Both the position numbers and the translations under genes were made by a program. A DNA stretch of 64,000 bases. It comes from Calliopum simillimum (taxonomy: Eukaryota; Arthropoda; Insecta; Diptera; Lauxaniidae). The DNA lies in contig OX638369.1 of assembly GCA_951812925.1 (NCBI GenBank), forward strand, positions 50,773,061 to 50,837,060, read 5' to 3'. This document shows, in pieces, positions 1 to 12,131 of this stretch. The first letter of the stretch is position 1; each line of letters opens with the position of its first letter. Below the pieces are notes generated by a model, which searched no databases, was not told the DNA's origin, and worked only from the letters and a program-made list of their open reading frames with translations.

Positions 1-272
1 GGATAAAGGACAAAAAGAAAGACAAAAAGCATAGCTCTGACTAAATGTTTTTTGTTTTGTTTGTTTTTCCAGAAATGATAAAAGAGGTTTTCTATTTCGT
101 ACCAAATAGCAAAAAAAAAAATACTAAGTGTCCAAAAAGTACCAAAATTATTTAATAGATTTGTGATCGAATTTTGAACACTGGGCGATTTTAATCCAAA
201 CTAAACGGAATATGATTTCTCAGTGATCTAGGCGGAACAATAAAATGAATCAGACCTAACAATTCTGGACAA

Positions 273-938
273 TCAACTGCAGGTGAAATAATGTCATATA
301 AAAATAAAACTGAAAAAACATTTCTCCCAACTTCCAAGGTCAAAAATAAAAAGCAAACCTAGTGAAAGATTTTTGGACCCTTGCAATCCTTAACTTATGC
401 AATTAATAATATGGATTCCAACATGGATTTGAAGAAAGATTAATATGATGTGAAGAAGGTTTAAATTGGAGTGGAAAAGAAAAAATACCAAAAAGTAAAA
501 AAAAAAACTAGTAAGGGTGTTACCTTTGGCCTGGCCAAACATTAAATACCCTACACAGCAGTATTTTGAAAATTTTGCTGTAAATTGATGTGGATTTTGG
601 TAACATCAACTGCAGGTGAAATAATGTCATATAAAAATAAAACTGAAAAAACATTTCTCCCAACTTCCAAGGTCAAAAATAAAAAGCAAACCTAGTGAAA
701 GATTTTTGGACCCTTGCAATCCTTAACTTATGCAATTAATAATATGGATTCCAACATGGATTTGAAGAAAGATTAATATGATGTGAAGAAGGTTTAAATT
801 GGAGTGGAAAAGAAAAAATACCAAAAAGTAAAAAAAAAACTAGTAAGGGTGTTACCTTTGGCCTGGCCAAACATTAAATACCCTACACAGCAGTATTTTG
901 AAAATTTTGCTGTAAATTGATGTGGATTTTGGTAACAT
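273..938. repeat. 333-bp unit duplicated in tandem
   Basis: Two nearly identical copies, about 273-605 and 606-938, lie directly head to tail. They differ visibly by one A in a poly(A) run. Each copy ends with the left part of a mini-me-like repeat (AACTAGTAAGGGTGTTACC, then GGCCTGGCCAAA). The second copy runs on into the full repeat and the first is cut off. Such identity suggests a recent duplication or an assembly artefact. Confidence 0.85.
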
Positions 939-1262
939 TATCGTGAAAAATACTCCAAAAGTTGCATTTTGAAGATATTTTTGTATGGGCGGTAGGCGTG
1001 TCCGTTGACCGATTTCGCTCATTTTCAATCCCCGAAGCTAACTTCGACGACGGAGGCTGTGTACCAAATTTCATTGAATTATCTTGCTTAGTTTTCCCAA
1101 AAAATATATTTCCACAGCCAGCCAGCCAGACGGACATGGCTATATCGACTCAGGAGGTGACGCTGATCAAGAATATATATACTTTTCTATATCTGCCACG
1201 CCTCCTTCTCTGTGCTACAAACGGAAGGACAAAGTGAATATACCCTGGGTGTAGGGTATAAA
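838..1262 (+). mobile_element. mini-me/DINE-like repeat, copy A
   Basis: It opens with AACTAGTAAGGGTGTTACC and TACCCTACAC and closes with GTGTAGGGTATA, a subterminal inverted repeat. A short GCCAGCCAG tract and the conserved core (GACGGACATGGCTATATCGA, then GCTGATCAAGAATATATATA) lie near the 3' end. This copy lacks the 141-bp internal units seen in copies B-D. The assignment to the dipteran mini-me family rests on the tetranucleotide tract and the core, recalled from memory. Confidence 0.7.
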
Positions 1263-2831
1263 CACTCAAATAAATGTGAATAACTGAATTTAGCTGCACA
1301 TGGCAACTCTGTTGAAGGTATAAGGTAAGCATGAATGAATGATTGATTGAATGATAAAAGTTGAAAGTGCAAAAAAAGAAGAAGCTGATATTCAACTTAC
1401 CACAAAGAGCACAGGGATGATGTTGAAACCAATAGTACACAAATAAACAAGAAATTGTTTTATTCGCTGTTTAAGCAATAAACCATTTTTTTTTTTTTTG
1501 GTTTTTTATCTTTTTTTTACTAACAAGAATATGAAGAACTCAGCTTTGAAAAAGACCGGCTGTGCGTTGCGCGCGGCTTGGCAACTAGAGAAGTATGAAA
1601 AGTTGTGTGTTTTTGTCGTACGTAGGCATGATTTGTGATTTTTTTAATTATGGCAATTCATGATTAATCGAAATAATAAAAACGGCTAGACAAAATGCAT
1701 TTTTTTTTTATTCAAAATTCAAAAAAAATAGAAAGTTTTAAAATTTTTCGTTAAATGCTTTCACAAAATAACAAAAACGAAATTGCACACACGCAAAGTT
1801 CCAACCATTGTTGTTGCATTTGTTGTTAATATTTAAGTATATTTTGCAATTTGTTTGTACCTATGTACATACATATATTTGTGCGCCAAAGAGGAACAGC
1901 AAATTCATTTTGTACAAATAAAAAAATACATATTTCTAAAAATAAATAAATTGGAAAAACACATGAATTTTTTTGCCAACAGAAAAAAAAGTCTTTATTT
2001 TTGTTCTTGTGTCCATGTTCTTCAAGTCTGCGTTTGTAAGTATGTATGCATGTGTCGAGTATTTTTTGTAAATATGTAAATCGTTATTCGCGTTTCTACT
2101 ACGTGGAATTGGAATAATTTTTTAATATTTTTTCACAATTCTTGTATTGAATCGGAAGTTTATGCTTCAATTGCTTTATGAAGCAATTGAAAAATATTAA
2201 AATAATTCCATCGATATTTTGATTTTTTTTTTTTTTTTTCTTTCAAGCACTCATATTGCGGAAACACATAGTTTTTTGTTTATTCTTTTAACTCGCTACA
2301 AAAAACACATAAATTGAATTTACCACACGTTTTAACCAACTAGTTTTTTTTAAAAACTCAACAGATAACGACCCACAAACACACATTACCGCCGGTGTCA
2401 AATTGACAACTAAAGAAAGAAGAATTTGATTCAATTTTTTCTATTTCGATTTTGACGTTTCTTTTTAGCTATATTTACGATATCAGATTTTAATGATTTT
2501 GCTTGTCAATGTTGGTAGTAAGAACAAGTTGTTACTCATCTATTACAATAAGTCACTGAGTTTCAATAGTAGACAACCCAGTAGACAATGCATTGATGAA
2601 GGTCTTATAGCGTAGACAGACAACAGCTTAAATCCGCATTGACAGTCTAATTGCGAATTTTGTTGGGTAATAGTAATAGATTATAATAATTTGACAGAAA
2701 AAACATCCGGTTGTCTCACTTTATAAAATTTATAAATGTCATTTCAGTTAAGAAATATTTTCAACAAGAAAAAAAGAAAATGGATTTGTCACAACATTGC
2801 TTGTGGCAATTGAAGAAGAAGAAGAAAATAA
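1263..2831. other. intergenic, no gene seen
   Basis: AT-rich sequence with many poly(A)/poly(T) runs and no convincing coding potential. It contains a small nested palindrome at 2111-2209. A 45-bp stretch at 2778-2825 (TGGATTTGTCACAACATTG, then CAATTGAAGAAGAAG) recurs at 45072-45115. Confidence 0.5.
2111..2209. repeat. short nested palindrome
   Basis: Outer arms of about 23 bp (GGAATAATTTTTTAATATTT against its diverged complement ending at 2209) enclose an inner perfect arm pair TCAATTGCTT/AAGCAATTGA separated by 3 bp. It may be a tiny MITE relic or simply a cruciform-prone site. Confidence 0.6.
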
Positions 2832-3114
2832 GGTAATACTTCGGCAAAGTGGCTCCAGTCTTATGAAAAATTACTGTGGCTAGCAAACTAGGGGTTAGGG
2901 GTAGGTGGGCGGCCTGCGGCCGCAACTCAGGACTTAAAACTCCCAAAAATCCAACACCGACATTGCCGATTTTTGAGTCAACAACATGATTTTTCGATTC
3001 AAAAACCTTCTGCCCCTTGTAAGAGTGATCTGATATTATAAAAAAACCGCTAATTCGATACCATCTTTTTTTGGGACGGAAATATGGCTGGAGCCACTTT
3101 GCCGAAGTATTACC
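2832..3114. mobile_element. hAT-type MITE, 8-bp target duplication
   Basis: Terminal inverted repeats of about 26 bp begin GGTAATACTTCGGCAAAGTG and end CACTTTGCCGAAGTATTACC. The flanks carry a perfect 8-bp direct repeat GAAAATAA (2824-2831 and 3115-3122). An 8-bp duplication is typical of hAT and P elements. There is no transposase; the 283-bp interior includes a GC-rich core (GGTGGGCGGCCTGCGGCCGC) that is shared with 62.5 kb. Confidence 0.85.
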
Positions 3115-3134
3115 GAAAATAAAAATAAACAATA

Positions 3135-3548
3135 GAGTTATTCACGATCTGGAGTAACAAGCTGAGTAACAGGGTAAAAGTGAACTCAGTTACTCTGAAT
3201 AGTGAGCATACTCAATACTTTGCACTTATATTTGCTTTTTGTTTCTCAAAATAATTTTAGCTGCCAACAAAAAAAAAATTTTTTTAATTGAATATTTTGC
3301 TCTCATTCAAATTTTTATTATTGATGAACGAAAATTGCCTCTCAATCATAAACAAGTTCAAACGTTTCTATAGAAATAGAAATAGTAAAAAAAAGGCAAA
3401 AGTGTAAGATTATTTTACACTAGAAAATACCTTGACTAAAAGGCTAAAAGAGTAACAGAGTAACTTACGTATATTTTGTTGTTGTGGTTGTGCACTATTA
3501 CCCTGTTACTCTGTTACTCAGGACGTTACTCTAGATCGTGAATACCTC
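3135..3548. mobile_element. MITE with TA flanks
   Basis: Imperfect inverted ends GAGTTATTCACGATC and GATCGTGAATACCTC are flanked by TA on both sides. Subterminal arms repeat GAGTAAC/GTTACTC motifs (CTGAGTAACAGGGTAA against TTACCCTGTTACTC). It is 414 bp, non-coding, and possibly Tc1/mariner-type from the TA flanks. Confidence 0.7.
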
Positions 3549-3982
3549 TAATATGTATAGATAAAAACCAATGAAATTTTTTCATTTTAATACCGGAATA
3601 AAAAAAACGCACTAACTGGTTTGAGGACTATCAGCAGGTGAGCAGATCCAGTCAAAACAAGTAAACAAACAAATCAGCTGTTAGCTATATACAGAAGCTG
3701 TCATAAACCGTCGTCTGTCAGGGTAAAAATTTCATTTGCTTTTACGTTTGAACTCCGAATTTAAGCTTTCGTCTCTCATATTAGGTTAGCCATAAGCAAG
3801 TTTGTGATGTCACAAAAATCATCTGCAAAACTAAAATAATAGAAGAAAATCAATCAATGCTCAATGCGTTCATTTACTTATCTTTTATAGTTTTATTTTA
3901 AGAATGTTTTGAAGCTTTAAGGTTTTTATTATTTCAATCTGAATTTAAGTTTAAGTTGGGACTGATTTAGAAATATTAGAGG

Positions 3983-4060
3983 TTGTCCATAAACCTCGTG
4001 ACGCTCCTAGGAGGAAAGGGTGTTTGAGCAAGTGTCACGATTTGTCACATTTGAAATAAC
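3983..4060 (+). mobile_element. fragment of TGTCCATAAAC MITE
   Basis: One end of the family seen complete at 28697-28848: TGTCCATAAACCTCGTGACG followed by CTCCTAGGAGG and GAGCAAG. No matching right end was found nearby, so this is a truncated copy. Confidence 0.55.
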
Positions 4061-4313
4061 TCATTCTTTAGCATAAAAACAAATATTATTATTAATTCAA
4101 ATTTGTTTCTTTCGGATTGCAAGCATCGTACGTGAAGTTAAGTAGACTTTATTTTGCATTCTCGTGTGCGCATTAGTCAACTTAAACGCCTTTTACACTG
4201 GTACTTACAAGAGCGTAGCCAGACATGGACGATTTTTTTGTGATATCCCCTATATATTTATTTAAAAGGTGACAAATAAATCGAAAGCTTTTTGTGAAAA
4301 AAAGTGGTAGTAT

Positions 4314-4665
4314 CAGGCCTGTTCCGAAATCCGTGCGATTTCAATTTAATTTCATTTAAGACACTTTTTGATGAAAATGATGAGTCGAACGATAAAAAGT
4401 ATTAGAATCGCTTTTGTGGTGAATTACAGGTCATATAAATAATATTGAATTAATTCCATTAACAAAAGAGCAACCGTTTAGGAAATATTCGAAAAATTCG
4501 ATTTTATCGAATATATTCCAAACGGTTACTTTTTCGTAATTACAAATCAATAAAATTTCTAGAACCTGTAGCTTTCCGCAAAAAAAGATTATAATATCTT
4601 TTATCGCGTCACTCATAATTATTGTGAAAAGTAATTGAAACCACATGGATTACGGAACAGGCCTG
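4314..4665. mobile_element. foldback MITE, CAGGCCTG family, copy 1
   Basis: The element is palindromic over most of its 352 bp. The ends are CAGGCCTGTTCCGAAATCCG and its complement CGGAACAGGCCTG. Inner arms (AACCGTTTAGGAAATATTCG and complement) meet near 4495. A second full copy lies at 31920-32304 and partial copies at about 48176 and 58929. It has no coding capacity. Confidence 0.85.
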
Positions 4666-5793
4666 ATAATCTCTAACTTCATAGCTTGTCATAACTTATA
4701 CATAACTTATACCTGTTTTTTAAATTATATAGGCAGATGTTTTGATAAATTTACACATTTCCCTAACTGCATCCGAGGAACACTTTATGATACAATTTCT
4801 TTCTTATGCCGGTTTCCATTGGGAAATCTAGATTTTGCTCTCAGATCAAAAATGTTTCTTGCTGAATGGAACATGAAAACAGAGCAAGTATATTGTTTTT
4901 TCTAGGGCGGATGACGGGTACAAACGTTTTGACATTTCTAGTAGCAAAAAAGGTTGTATCGTTAAATTATTTGACTTTTCAATTTTTGAAAACAAATACT
5001 TTGAACCATAGCTTTGAACTCTTTAGCTTAACAACGAATTAACTAAGCATTGACCTCTCGCTTCCTTGCAAGCAGCAGCCATTGCATTATCGAAATCGAA
5101 CCGATCACCACTTTATTGATGTAAGATACACAGAAATTGCTTTGTTTTTTAATAAAAAACTACATTAGAATTTATAAGCCCTAAAAAATCGGATAGGTTG
5201 TCGTTTAAATAAACTTGGTGCCGCGCCTTTAAGTTATCTACAATGAAAACTTAAATATATTCATCGTCAAATTTATCGTTGCAATAGCAGAAATTTTGAA
5301 TTTTAAACCTGAATTTGACTTGATGTTTTAAGACAAATCGAACCAAAACTTTCAACATACTTTTTTTAAATTTTTTGTAATAATTATAAAGAATGTTAAG
5401 TGGGTATATGATGCAGATGTATAAAATTTGGTACATATTCATAAGGCACCAGATATTGGACCAGCCTATTTTTCTGGTTAACGTTTTACTCGCAATTGTT
5501 CAGGTACCCTTTATATATGCAAAAATTTCATCGATCTGTGTCGAACAATTTCTCGGGCATGACAAACTATATTTTTGGGGCGTGGAACCGCCTTTTTTAT
5601 GAATGAACGTTGAGCACGATTAAATATGTAAGTGTGCACCTAATTTTATCCATCAAATAAATCTTTTTTTGTATTCCTTTAAAGGGCCAGGATATGACTT
5701 CAAATTGGTGATGAGCAAAATGAGTCTTGATCTTGATTGTTGGTATTGGTATCTTTTCAGGACCAAGACGCTGATAAAACAAGATCAAGACAA
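4666..5793. other. intergenic, no gene seen
   Basis: AT-rich spacer with no coding signal that I can support. The stretch just before 5794 and those at 6690-6860 and 7680-7800 share loosely repeated GATCAAGAC/CAAGAC words, which may be an older repeat into which the two mini-me copies inserted. Confidence 0.4.
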
Positions 5794-6612
5794 AACTAGT
5801 AAGGGTGTAAATTTTGGCCTGGCCAAAAAAATAAATACCCTACACTGCAGTATTTTGAAAAGTTTGTTTATATGGGAGGTGCCACGCCCTCTTGTCCGAG
5901 TACACCCAGTTTTTGTTCAGAGCTTGCATTTATAGTTTTTAGTGTCAGAGTGAAATTTAGTTGGATTATCTCAAAAAACTCTTTCAGTATAGCATTTTGA
6001 ATCTTTTGCTTATATGGGAGGTGCCACGCCCCCTTGTCTGATTTCACCCAATTTTTGCTGAGAGCTTTCATTTATAATTCTTAGTGTCTGAGTCAAATTT
6101 GGTTCGAATATCTCTAAAAACGCTTTCAGTATAGCGTTTTGAAGCTTTTGCTTATATGGGAGGTGCCACGCCCTCTTGTCCGAATTCGCTCAAATTTTTA
6201 TCAGAGCTTGCGCTTACAATTCGTAGTACTTATATGTATTGTGGTTGCATTGTCGTGAAAAATACTCCTAAAATTGCATTTTGAATATAATTTTTGTATG
6301 GGCGGTAGGCGTGTCCGTTGACCGATTTTGCTCATTTTCAATCCCCCGAGCTAACTTTGACGACGGAGGCAGTGTACCAAATTTCATTGAATTATCTTGC
6401 TCAGTTTTCCCAAAAAGTGTATTTCAACACACAGCCAGCCACCCAGCCAGCCAGCCACCCAGCCAGCCAGCCAGACAGACGGACATGGCTATATCGACTC
6501 AGGAGGTGACGCTGATCAAGAATGTATATACTTTTCTATACCTGCCACGCCTCCTTCTCTGCGTTACAAACGGAAGGACAAAGTGAATATACCCTGGGTG
6601 TAGGGTATAAAA
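5794..6612 (+). mobile_element. mini-me/DINE-like repeat, copy B
   Basis: A full copy from AACTAGTAAGGGTGTAAATT to GTGTAGGGTATAAAAA. After the left end come three tandem units of about 141 bp, each with TATGGGAGGTGCCACGCC, starting near 5870, 6011 and 6152. Then follow the conserved block TGGGCGGTAGGCGTGTCCGT, a CCAGCCAGCCA microsatellite at 6434-6475 and the core GACGGACATGGCTATATCGA. The short ORFs over it are by-products of the repeat. Confidence 0.8.
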
Positions 6613-6864
6613 ACCCAACTGCTTCGATAAATAAGGTTTGAAAATTCGCATACTCAACAAACTTTTGCAATTTTTATAGCAATATTTTATTTCTAAGGTC
6701 AAGATCAAGACCGTATGATTTGGAGTAGTGACTAGCAGCCATGGTTGAATTACCCTGGTTGCAGCGATAACAAATGCTGATTCTTCTTAAACTACGAAAA
6801 TGTCAAAATTCTTGATTTTGATTATAGTCTTTTGACAGATAGCAAGGCAAGATCAGGGTTCCAT

Positions 6865-7678
6865 TTTTTTATACCCTACACCCAGGGTATATTCGCTTTG
6901 TCCTTCCGTTTGTAACGCAGAGAAGGAGGCGTGGCAGATATAGAAAAGTATATATATTCTTGATCAGCGTCACCTCCTGAGTCGATATAGCCATGTCCGT
7001 CTGTCTGGCTGGCTGGCTGGCTGGCTGGGTGGCTGGCTGTGTGTTGAAATACACTTTTTGGGAAAACTGAGCAAGATAATTCAATGAAATTTGGTACACT
7101 ACCTCCGTCGTCAAAGTTAGCTCGGGGAATTGAAAATGAGCAAAATCGGTCAACAGACACGCCTACCGCCCATACAAAAATTATATTCAAAATGCAATTT
7201 TAGGAGTATTTTTCTCGACAATGCAACCACAATACACATAAGTACTACAAATTGTAAGCGCAAGCTCTGATAAAAAACTGAGCGAATTCGGACAAGAGGG
7301 CGTGGCGCCTCCCATACAAGCAAAAGCTTCAAAACGCTATACTGAAAGCGTTTTTTGAGATATTCGAACCAACTTCGACTCAGACACTAAAAATTATAAA
7401 TGAAAGCTCTCAGCAAAAATTGGTTGAAATCGTACAAGGGGGCGTGGCACCTCCCATATAAGCAAAAGTTTCAAAATGCTATACTGAAAAAGTTTTTTGA
7501 GATAATCCAACTAAATTTCACTCTGACACTAAAAACTATAAATGCAAGCTCTGAACGAAAACTGGGTGTACTCGGACAAGAGGGCGTGGTACCTCTCATA
7601 TAAGCAAAATTTTCAAAATACTGCAGTGTAGGGTATTTATTTTTTGGCCAGGCCAAAATTTACACCCTTACTAGTTTT
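6865..7678 (-). mobile_element. mini-me/DINE-like repeat, copy C, inverted
   Basis: The reverse-complement counterpart of copy B, with (GGCT)n at 7009-7038 and three 141-bp units at about 7300, 7441 and 7583. Copies B and C point toward each other across 250 bp, so the pair forms an inverted repeat with arms of about 810 bp. Confidence 0.8.
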
Positions 7679-8055
7679 ATTTTGACAACTTGCCATAACC
7701 ATTGTTATTGAATCATGACTAGCAGCCAAGTCCAATAACTAGACCATGACTAAATATCAAAACCAAGAACAGTACTCAATATCCATGACCAAGACTGCTA
7801 TTTAAATTTGTTTTCAAAAGTATTTTTTCTTAGTAGTAACATAAAATGTTACTCAGAGGAGTGGCCATTGATTCGTATACGCATCACCTATCTGAGCGCT
7901 GTATATTGTTCACCCAAAGAACTTGCAATCTAAATCATTGCTGTGGAATGTAAGTTTAGTCCTTTTTTAGCCCTCCTCCGCAGGTTTTGTCCACATTTGA
8001 TTAATTTTAATCTTTTTGACTAATTTCTAAAATCCAAAAAAAGCTTTACTTTTGA

Positions 8056-8252
8056 AGGAAGGAAAAACTGCTTAAATCGACTTAAGCAAAAATAGGTTTG
8101 AGCTCAATTGTCAATAGTTCTTGATAAAATCACTCTTTCGTTTTTGAACGTTATTAGGATCTTAATAAGCACTAACAAAACACTCAAAAATTAAAATACA
8201 ACTGAGCTCAAAACTATTTTGCTTGTATCGAATTAAGTAATTTTTCCTTCCT
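8056..8252. mobile_element. palindromic MITE of 197 bp
   Basis: Arms of about 55 bp: AGGAAGGAAAAACTGCTTAA on the left against the diverged complement ending TTTTTCCTTCCT on the right. Both arms include GAGCTCA. There is no coding content and no clear target duplication. Confidence 0.65.
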
Positions 8253-8260
8253 GCCGCAGA

Positions 8261-8328
8261 AATAAAAAATATAAACCTTCCATTATATAGAAATAAAAAA
8301 TATAAAACTTCCATTATATAGAAATATT
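8261..8328. repeat. 34-bp direct duplication
   Basis: GAAATAAAAAATATAAA plus CTTCCATTATATA occurs twice back to back. Confidence 0.7.
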
Positions 8329-8436
8329 ACAACGAAAAAAATTTGCAAGCAAGAGCAATTCGTTAACGCATCAAAGGTACGATATGGGTTAGCAATTTAA
8401 ACTTTGAATTCAAACCAACTTCGGCTTGGACATGTG

Positions 8437-9354
8437 CCCGATCAAAAAAACTTGTCAAGTTCTTGTCTTTGTATCAGAAATGTATATCAAAATGATATCA
8501 AAAATTTGTCAGCGGCTGATATCCATTTTTTGTATATCATTTTGATATATTTTTGATATCATTGAATGACATGTCAATTTTGTATCAGAAATGTATATCA
8601 AAATGATATCAAAAATTTGTCAGCGGCTGATATCCATTTTTTGTAAATCATTTTGGTATATTTTTGATATCATTGAATGACATGTCAATTTTGTATCAGA
8701 AATGTATATCAAAATGATATCAAAAATTTATCAGCTGCTGATATGTCAAATTTTACGTTTTCGTTTGTGAATTTTATTTAAAGATAATTATAGAAGACGA
8801 ACGCGCAGCCAATTTGAGTGAATAAGTTAATTTTCTAATGAAATTAGTGAAAAGCACAAAAATATAATTGAGTGCAAAAAAACCGACACTCCATTCAGTT
8901 GCTGCATGCGGCCTGTGGTTGGAAAAACTAAAAGTATGGAAAACGGACGAGCAACCAATTTTAGTAAGAAGCGAGTTTTGCCATGAAATTAGTGAAAAAG
9001 CAAATGAAAAATATAATTGAGTACAAAAAAAAACTAGTTGACGACGATTAACCACAATATTGTAAAATTTGGCCATAATCTGCGTCACTTTAGTTATCGG
9101 ACCCAAAATTGGTTGTCATTTTTGTATCAGAAATGTACAAAAATTGTATATCATTTTGATATCTTTTTTTGATATCATTTTGATATCTTTTTTTGATATC
9201 ATTTTGTTATCTTTTTTTGATATCATGGTGATATACAAAAAGCGTCACATTCCGTATATCACTGTGATATCCTTTTTTTATCAAAATTTTGTATGTCACT
9301 GACAAATTTTTGATATCATTTTGATATATTTTTGATATACTTTTTTTGATCGGG
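8437..9354. mobile_element. foldback element with 111-bp tandem repeats
   Basis: The ends are CCCGATCAAAAAAA and TTTTTTTGATCGGG, flanked by TG on both sides. The left part has two full 111-bp units and one partial unit (starting near 8471, 8582 and 8693) built on ATATCAAAATGATATC words. The right arm (9121-9345) is rich in the same GATATCATTTTGATAT words, so the whole folds back. The interior (8790-9050) holds a diverged direct repeat of about 150 bp with GAAATTAGTGAAAA and ATATAATTGAGT. There is no transposase, and I do not recognise the family. Confidence 0.75.
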
Positions 9355-9515
9355 TGAAAAATATGTTATTCTGTTACAATTAAATACATTTTGGCATCAC
9401 TGCCATAATTGACATTTAGTTTGTTTTTTTTTTTTTTTTTCATCCCTTCCTTTGTTTATTCAGGAATATAAATATTTCAATATAATTTTGTTAAGTTAAA
9501 TAATTTTAATACATT

Positions 9516-10784
9516 ATGGGAGATGGTAAGTTGAAATATTCATATTTTAATAAATATACATATTAATAAATGTGCCACGCAGAGGAAATCATAAAAAGAC
9601 GATTGCTTATTGATGGCGATGGAACCGGTGACGATCGACGTTTAAATATGTTATTAAAGAATTTTATCAAATGGTGCAATGGTAATGGTGGTAATGGTAC
9701 TAATACTAACGACCCACAGGAGTAAGTTAATTTACAGCAGGTTTCCTTTACGGATAAATTCGGAATTTTTTTTTTTACCCCTTAAAAGGCCTTTAAAAAT
9801 GAATCAGAACAAGAACAAAAACAAGTGTCTGCATTATCAGGTTTCGGAGATATAGCCATCAGAAGATACTGATATATCTTTCATAAAAAACCGCGAGTCC
9901 CCGGATGGATTTGAAAAATGTTGGTGTTCTATTAAAGGTATTTTTTTATTTTTATAACCATTTAAATTTTCTATCAGATGCATAGTATCTGAGATATGAC
10001 GATTTTCTGAAAATTTCGTGAAATTTTTCAAATATCCGGATCTTCCGATGGCTATTTCTTCATGACCAGATCTTGCAGACACTTTTTGAAAGAAATTTGT
10101 TTCAGAATTTTATCTAATTTATCCGTAAACGAAACATGAGCCATCATGGATACTATGGAAAGAAAAATAATAAAACTGATTTGTTAAAACAAAATTTACA
10201 GTCAAATATTTTTCGATCGTCTAATGGCACAGTGGGCACAATGTACATTTGCAGGACATAAATCAAAATTTGCGCTACAAATGATTGATGAAGAAATTAA
10301 AAACTATGAAAAACTCTCAACGGATATAGACAGAAATATTGAAGATGCTAAGGAAGAACTAGAAACGTGTAAACTCGATTTATTGGTTGCCAAGAAAATT
10401 CGCAAAAATCGTGAGGAATATGATGCTTTAGCTAAAGTTATTATATCGCAACCTGATAGGAAAGAGACAGCAAAGCAACTGGAGAAATTGAGTGCAGAAA
10501 TGAATGAACTGAAACAAGAAGCCAAACATTTAGATAGTAAAATTCAAAAACGACAAAAAGGTTTTAAAATATTAATGACTGCAGTACGGGAACTTGAAAT
10601 TTCTGCAATTGAAAGCTCTGATGAAGAAATTGATGATTTGTACATTGGGGCAAAACAAGTAGCTGATAATATCATGGATGTTGTAGATGGTGCCTTTGTA
10701 AGAGAGGATGACATGGTGGATGTGCAAAATCCAATCGATGTTCTTGAACTACAGCCAGTCAGTTCGCCGAAATTGGAAAAGTAA
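9516..10784 (+). CDS. thoc7: THO complex subunit 7 (THOC7)
   Basis: THOC7 is a subunit of the nuclear THO/TREX complex, which couples transcription to mRNA export. The exons are 9516-9525, 9583-9721 and 10202-10784, with GTAAG donors and CAG/ACAG acceptors. The joined frame gives 243 residues. The N-terminus reads MGDEEIIKRRLLIDGDGTGD and then DRRLNMLLKNFIKWCN, the strongest family signature. Residues about 75-185 are charged and coiled-coil-like, including KKIRKNREEYDALAKVI, the best conserved core of the family. The C-terminus is acidic and low in complexity. The first exon encodes only three and a third codons, so an ORF scan alone misses the true start and picks an internal methionine at 10224. 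A possible poly(A) signal AATAAA lies at 10944. The length is slightly above the human protein, from a Gly/Asn-rich insert at about residues 39-48. Confidence 0.95.
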
Positions 10785-10943
10785 TTTTTAAAACTTCAGT
10801 ATAATGGTAGTACCATATGATTACTATGGGACTTTAGCAACAACAACAAATATGATTTCTAATTTAAAATACTTATTTCCACACAGCTACCTCGTTTGAA
10901 TTCTTCAATAGTGTTAAAATGTAAAGCTTAAATGTGCGAAATT

Positions 10944-10949
10944 AATAAA
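10944..10949 (+). terminator. possible THOC7 poly(A) signal
   Basis: AATAAA, 160 bp after the THOC7 stop codon, in AT-rich 3' flank. Many such hexamers occur by chance in this composition. Confidence 0.4.
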
Positions 10950-12131
10950 TGCATACATTTTATGAGTAATGTCCAATTTTTAAGTTTCAAAATTTTTGTT
11001 TGCAATAATTTACAATTGTTTTCACGCATTTTTCGAACACCAATTTTATGACAATTGACTATCAACTACAGGTGGCTATAGTGACAAGTATAGGTATGTA
11101 TCGCCCCATAAACATCTTCAGACCAATTCTTTAACATGAAATAATAATTGAAAGATTTTACAATTGAATTTATTGAGGCTGGACGTTAACCTGGACATTT
11201 TGCATCAAATATACAGAAAAAGACGTATTTCGTGTAATCCACAAAGGCTTGGCTTAAATCTACTATTACATTGCTTACATAATTTTTTTTTAAAATAAGA
11301 GAAGTGTAAAAAACTATAATGAATGACGGGTATTGCTTAGATAAAAACCCAATATTCCAACCTTTTCAGATACCTATTCTGTTTGATCAAATTTCGTTTC
11401 ATTAAATATTTTATAGCAACTGCATGTGTTAAGTTATGCGAGAATTTGGTATTCCATGTTAATTAAATGTTACTCATACGACATGGTGTACTTGATTAAA
11501 TTGGAAATAATTTTTAAAGGGCTATAACTTTTGCAAATGTTACAATAAATTGTCCATTTTTTCATCATTTGAAAGGTAAAACCTTTAACTTTTAGAAAAA
11601 GCGACAAATATTACATATGGGTTGTTTTTTGTGTAATAGGTAAAATTTTTAAACCTAAATATCTCGAAAACAAGAGCTAACCCATAAAAATGATAATGAT
11701 CATTGAATTCAGCTAATTTGAATTGTGTTAATAACCCAAGAACCGTCAAACGTCTGAATTTTCGACTTTCACAATGTTTTAATAGAATATTATTTATGAG
11801 GAAGGCATAATTTATCAGAAACAAAAAATAATCAATATGTATATGTAAATGTTAACGCCATCCGCTAAAATTTTGTAATACATTTTATTTTAATTTTTAA
11901 AGTTTTTACTAAGCAAATGTAGAAATACCTTTAGTTAAAAATATCAGCTATGTAAGTAATAAAAAAAAACTCATGCTAATTATTGGTGCATCTAAATATT
12001 TTTTCATTGTTTATTTTTTTTAAAATTTTAGTTCCTAAACTGAATGGCTATTGGTGGGCGTCTTCAGCATATACAACCACAACTGTCCACTAGTCTTAAG
12101 AAAATTAATAGGAGACTGCAGAAATAAGCTG
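10950..12131. other. intergenic, no gene seen
   Basis: AT-rich spacer between THOC7 and mini-me copy D. No coding region or clear repeat is visible. Confidence 0.4.

Noticed and set aside
1855..2079. ORF of 74 codons
   Set aside because: AT-rich chance frame with no domain, conserved motif or splice context.
4645..4905. ORF starting in the MITE edge
   Set aside because: It begins inside the right arm of a foldback MITE and shows no recognisable protein signature.
6434..6475. CRISPR-like regular repeats (CCAGCCAGCCA)
   Set aside because: It is a simple tetranucleotide tract inside a mini-me-like repeat, with no spacers.
6281..6586. ORF of 101 codons over mini-me copy B (and mirrored ORFs in copy C)
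   Set aside because: The reading recurs in every copy because the repeat is conserved as DNA. Parallel frames are equally open, and the sequence is low in complexity.
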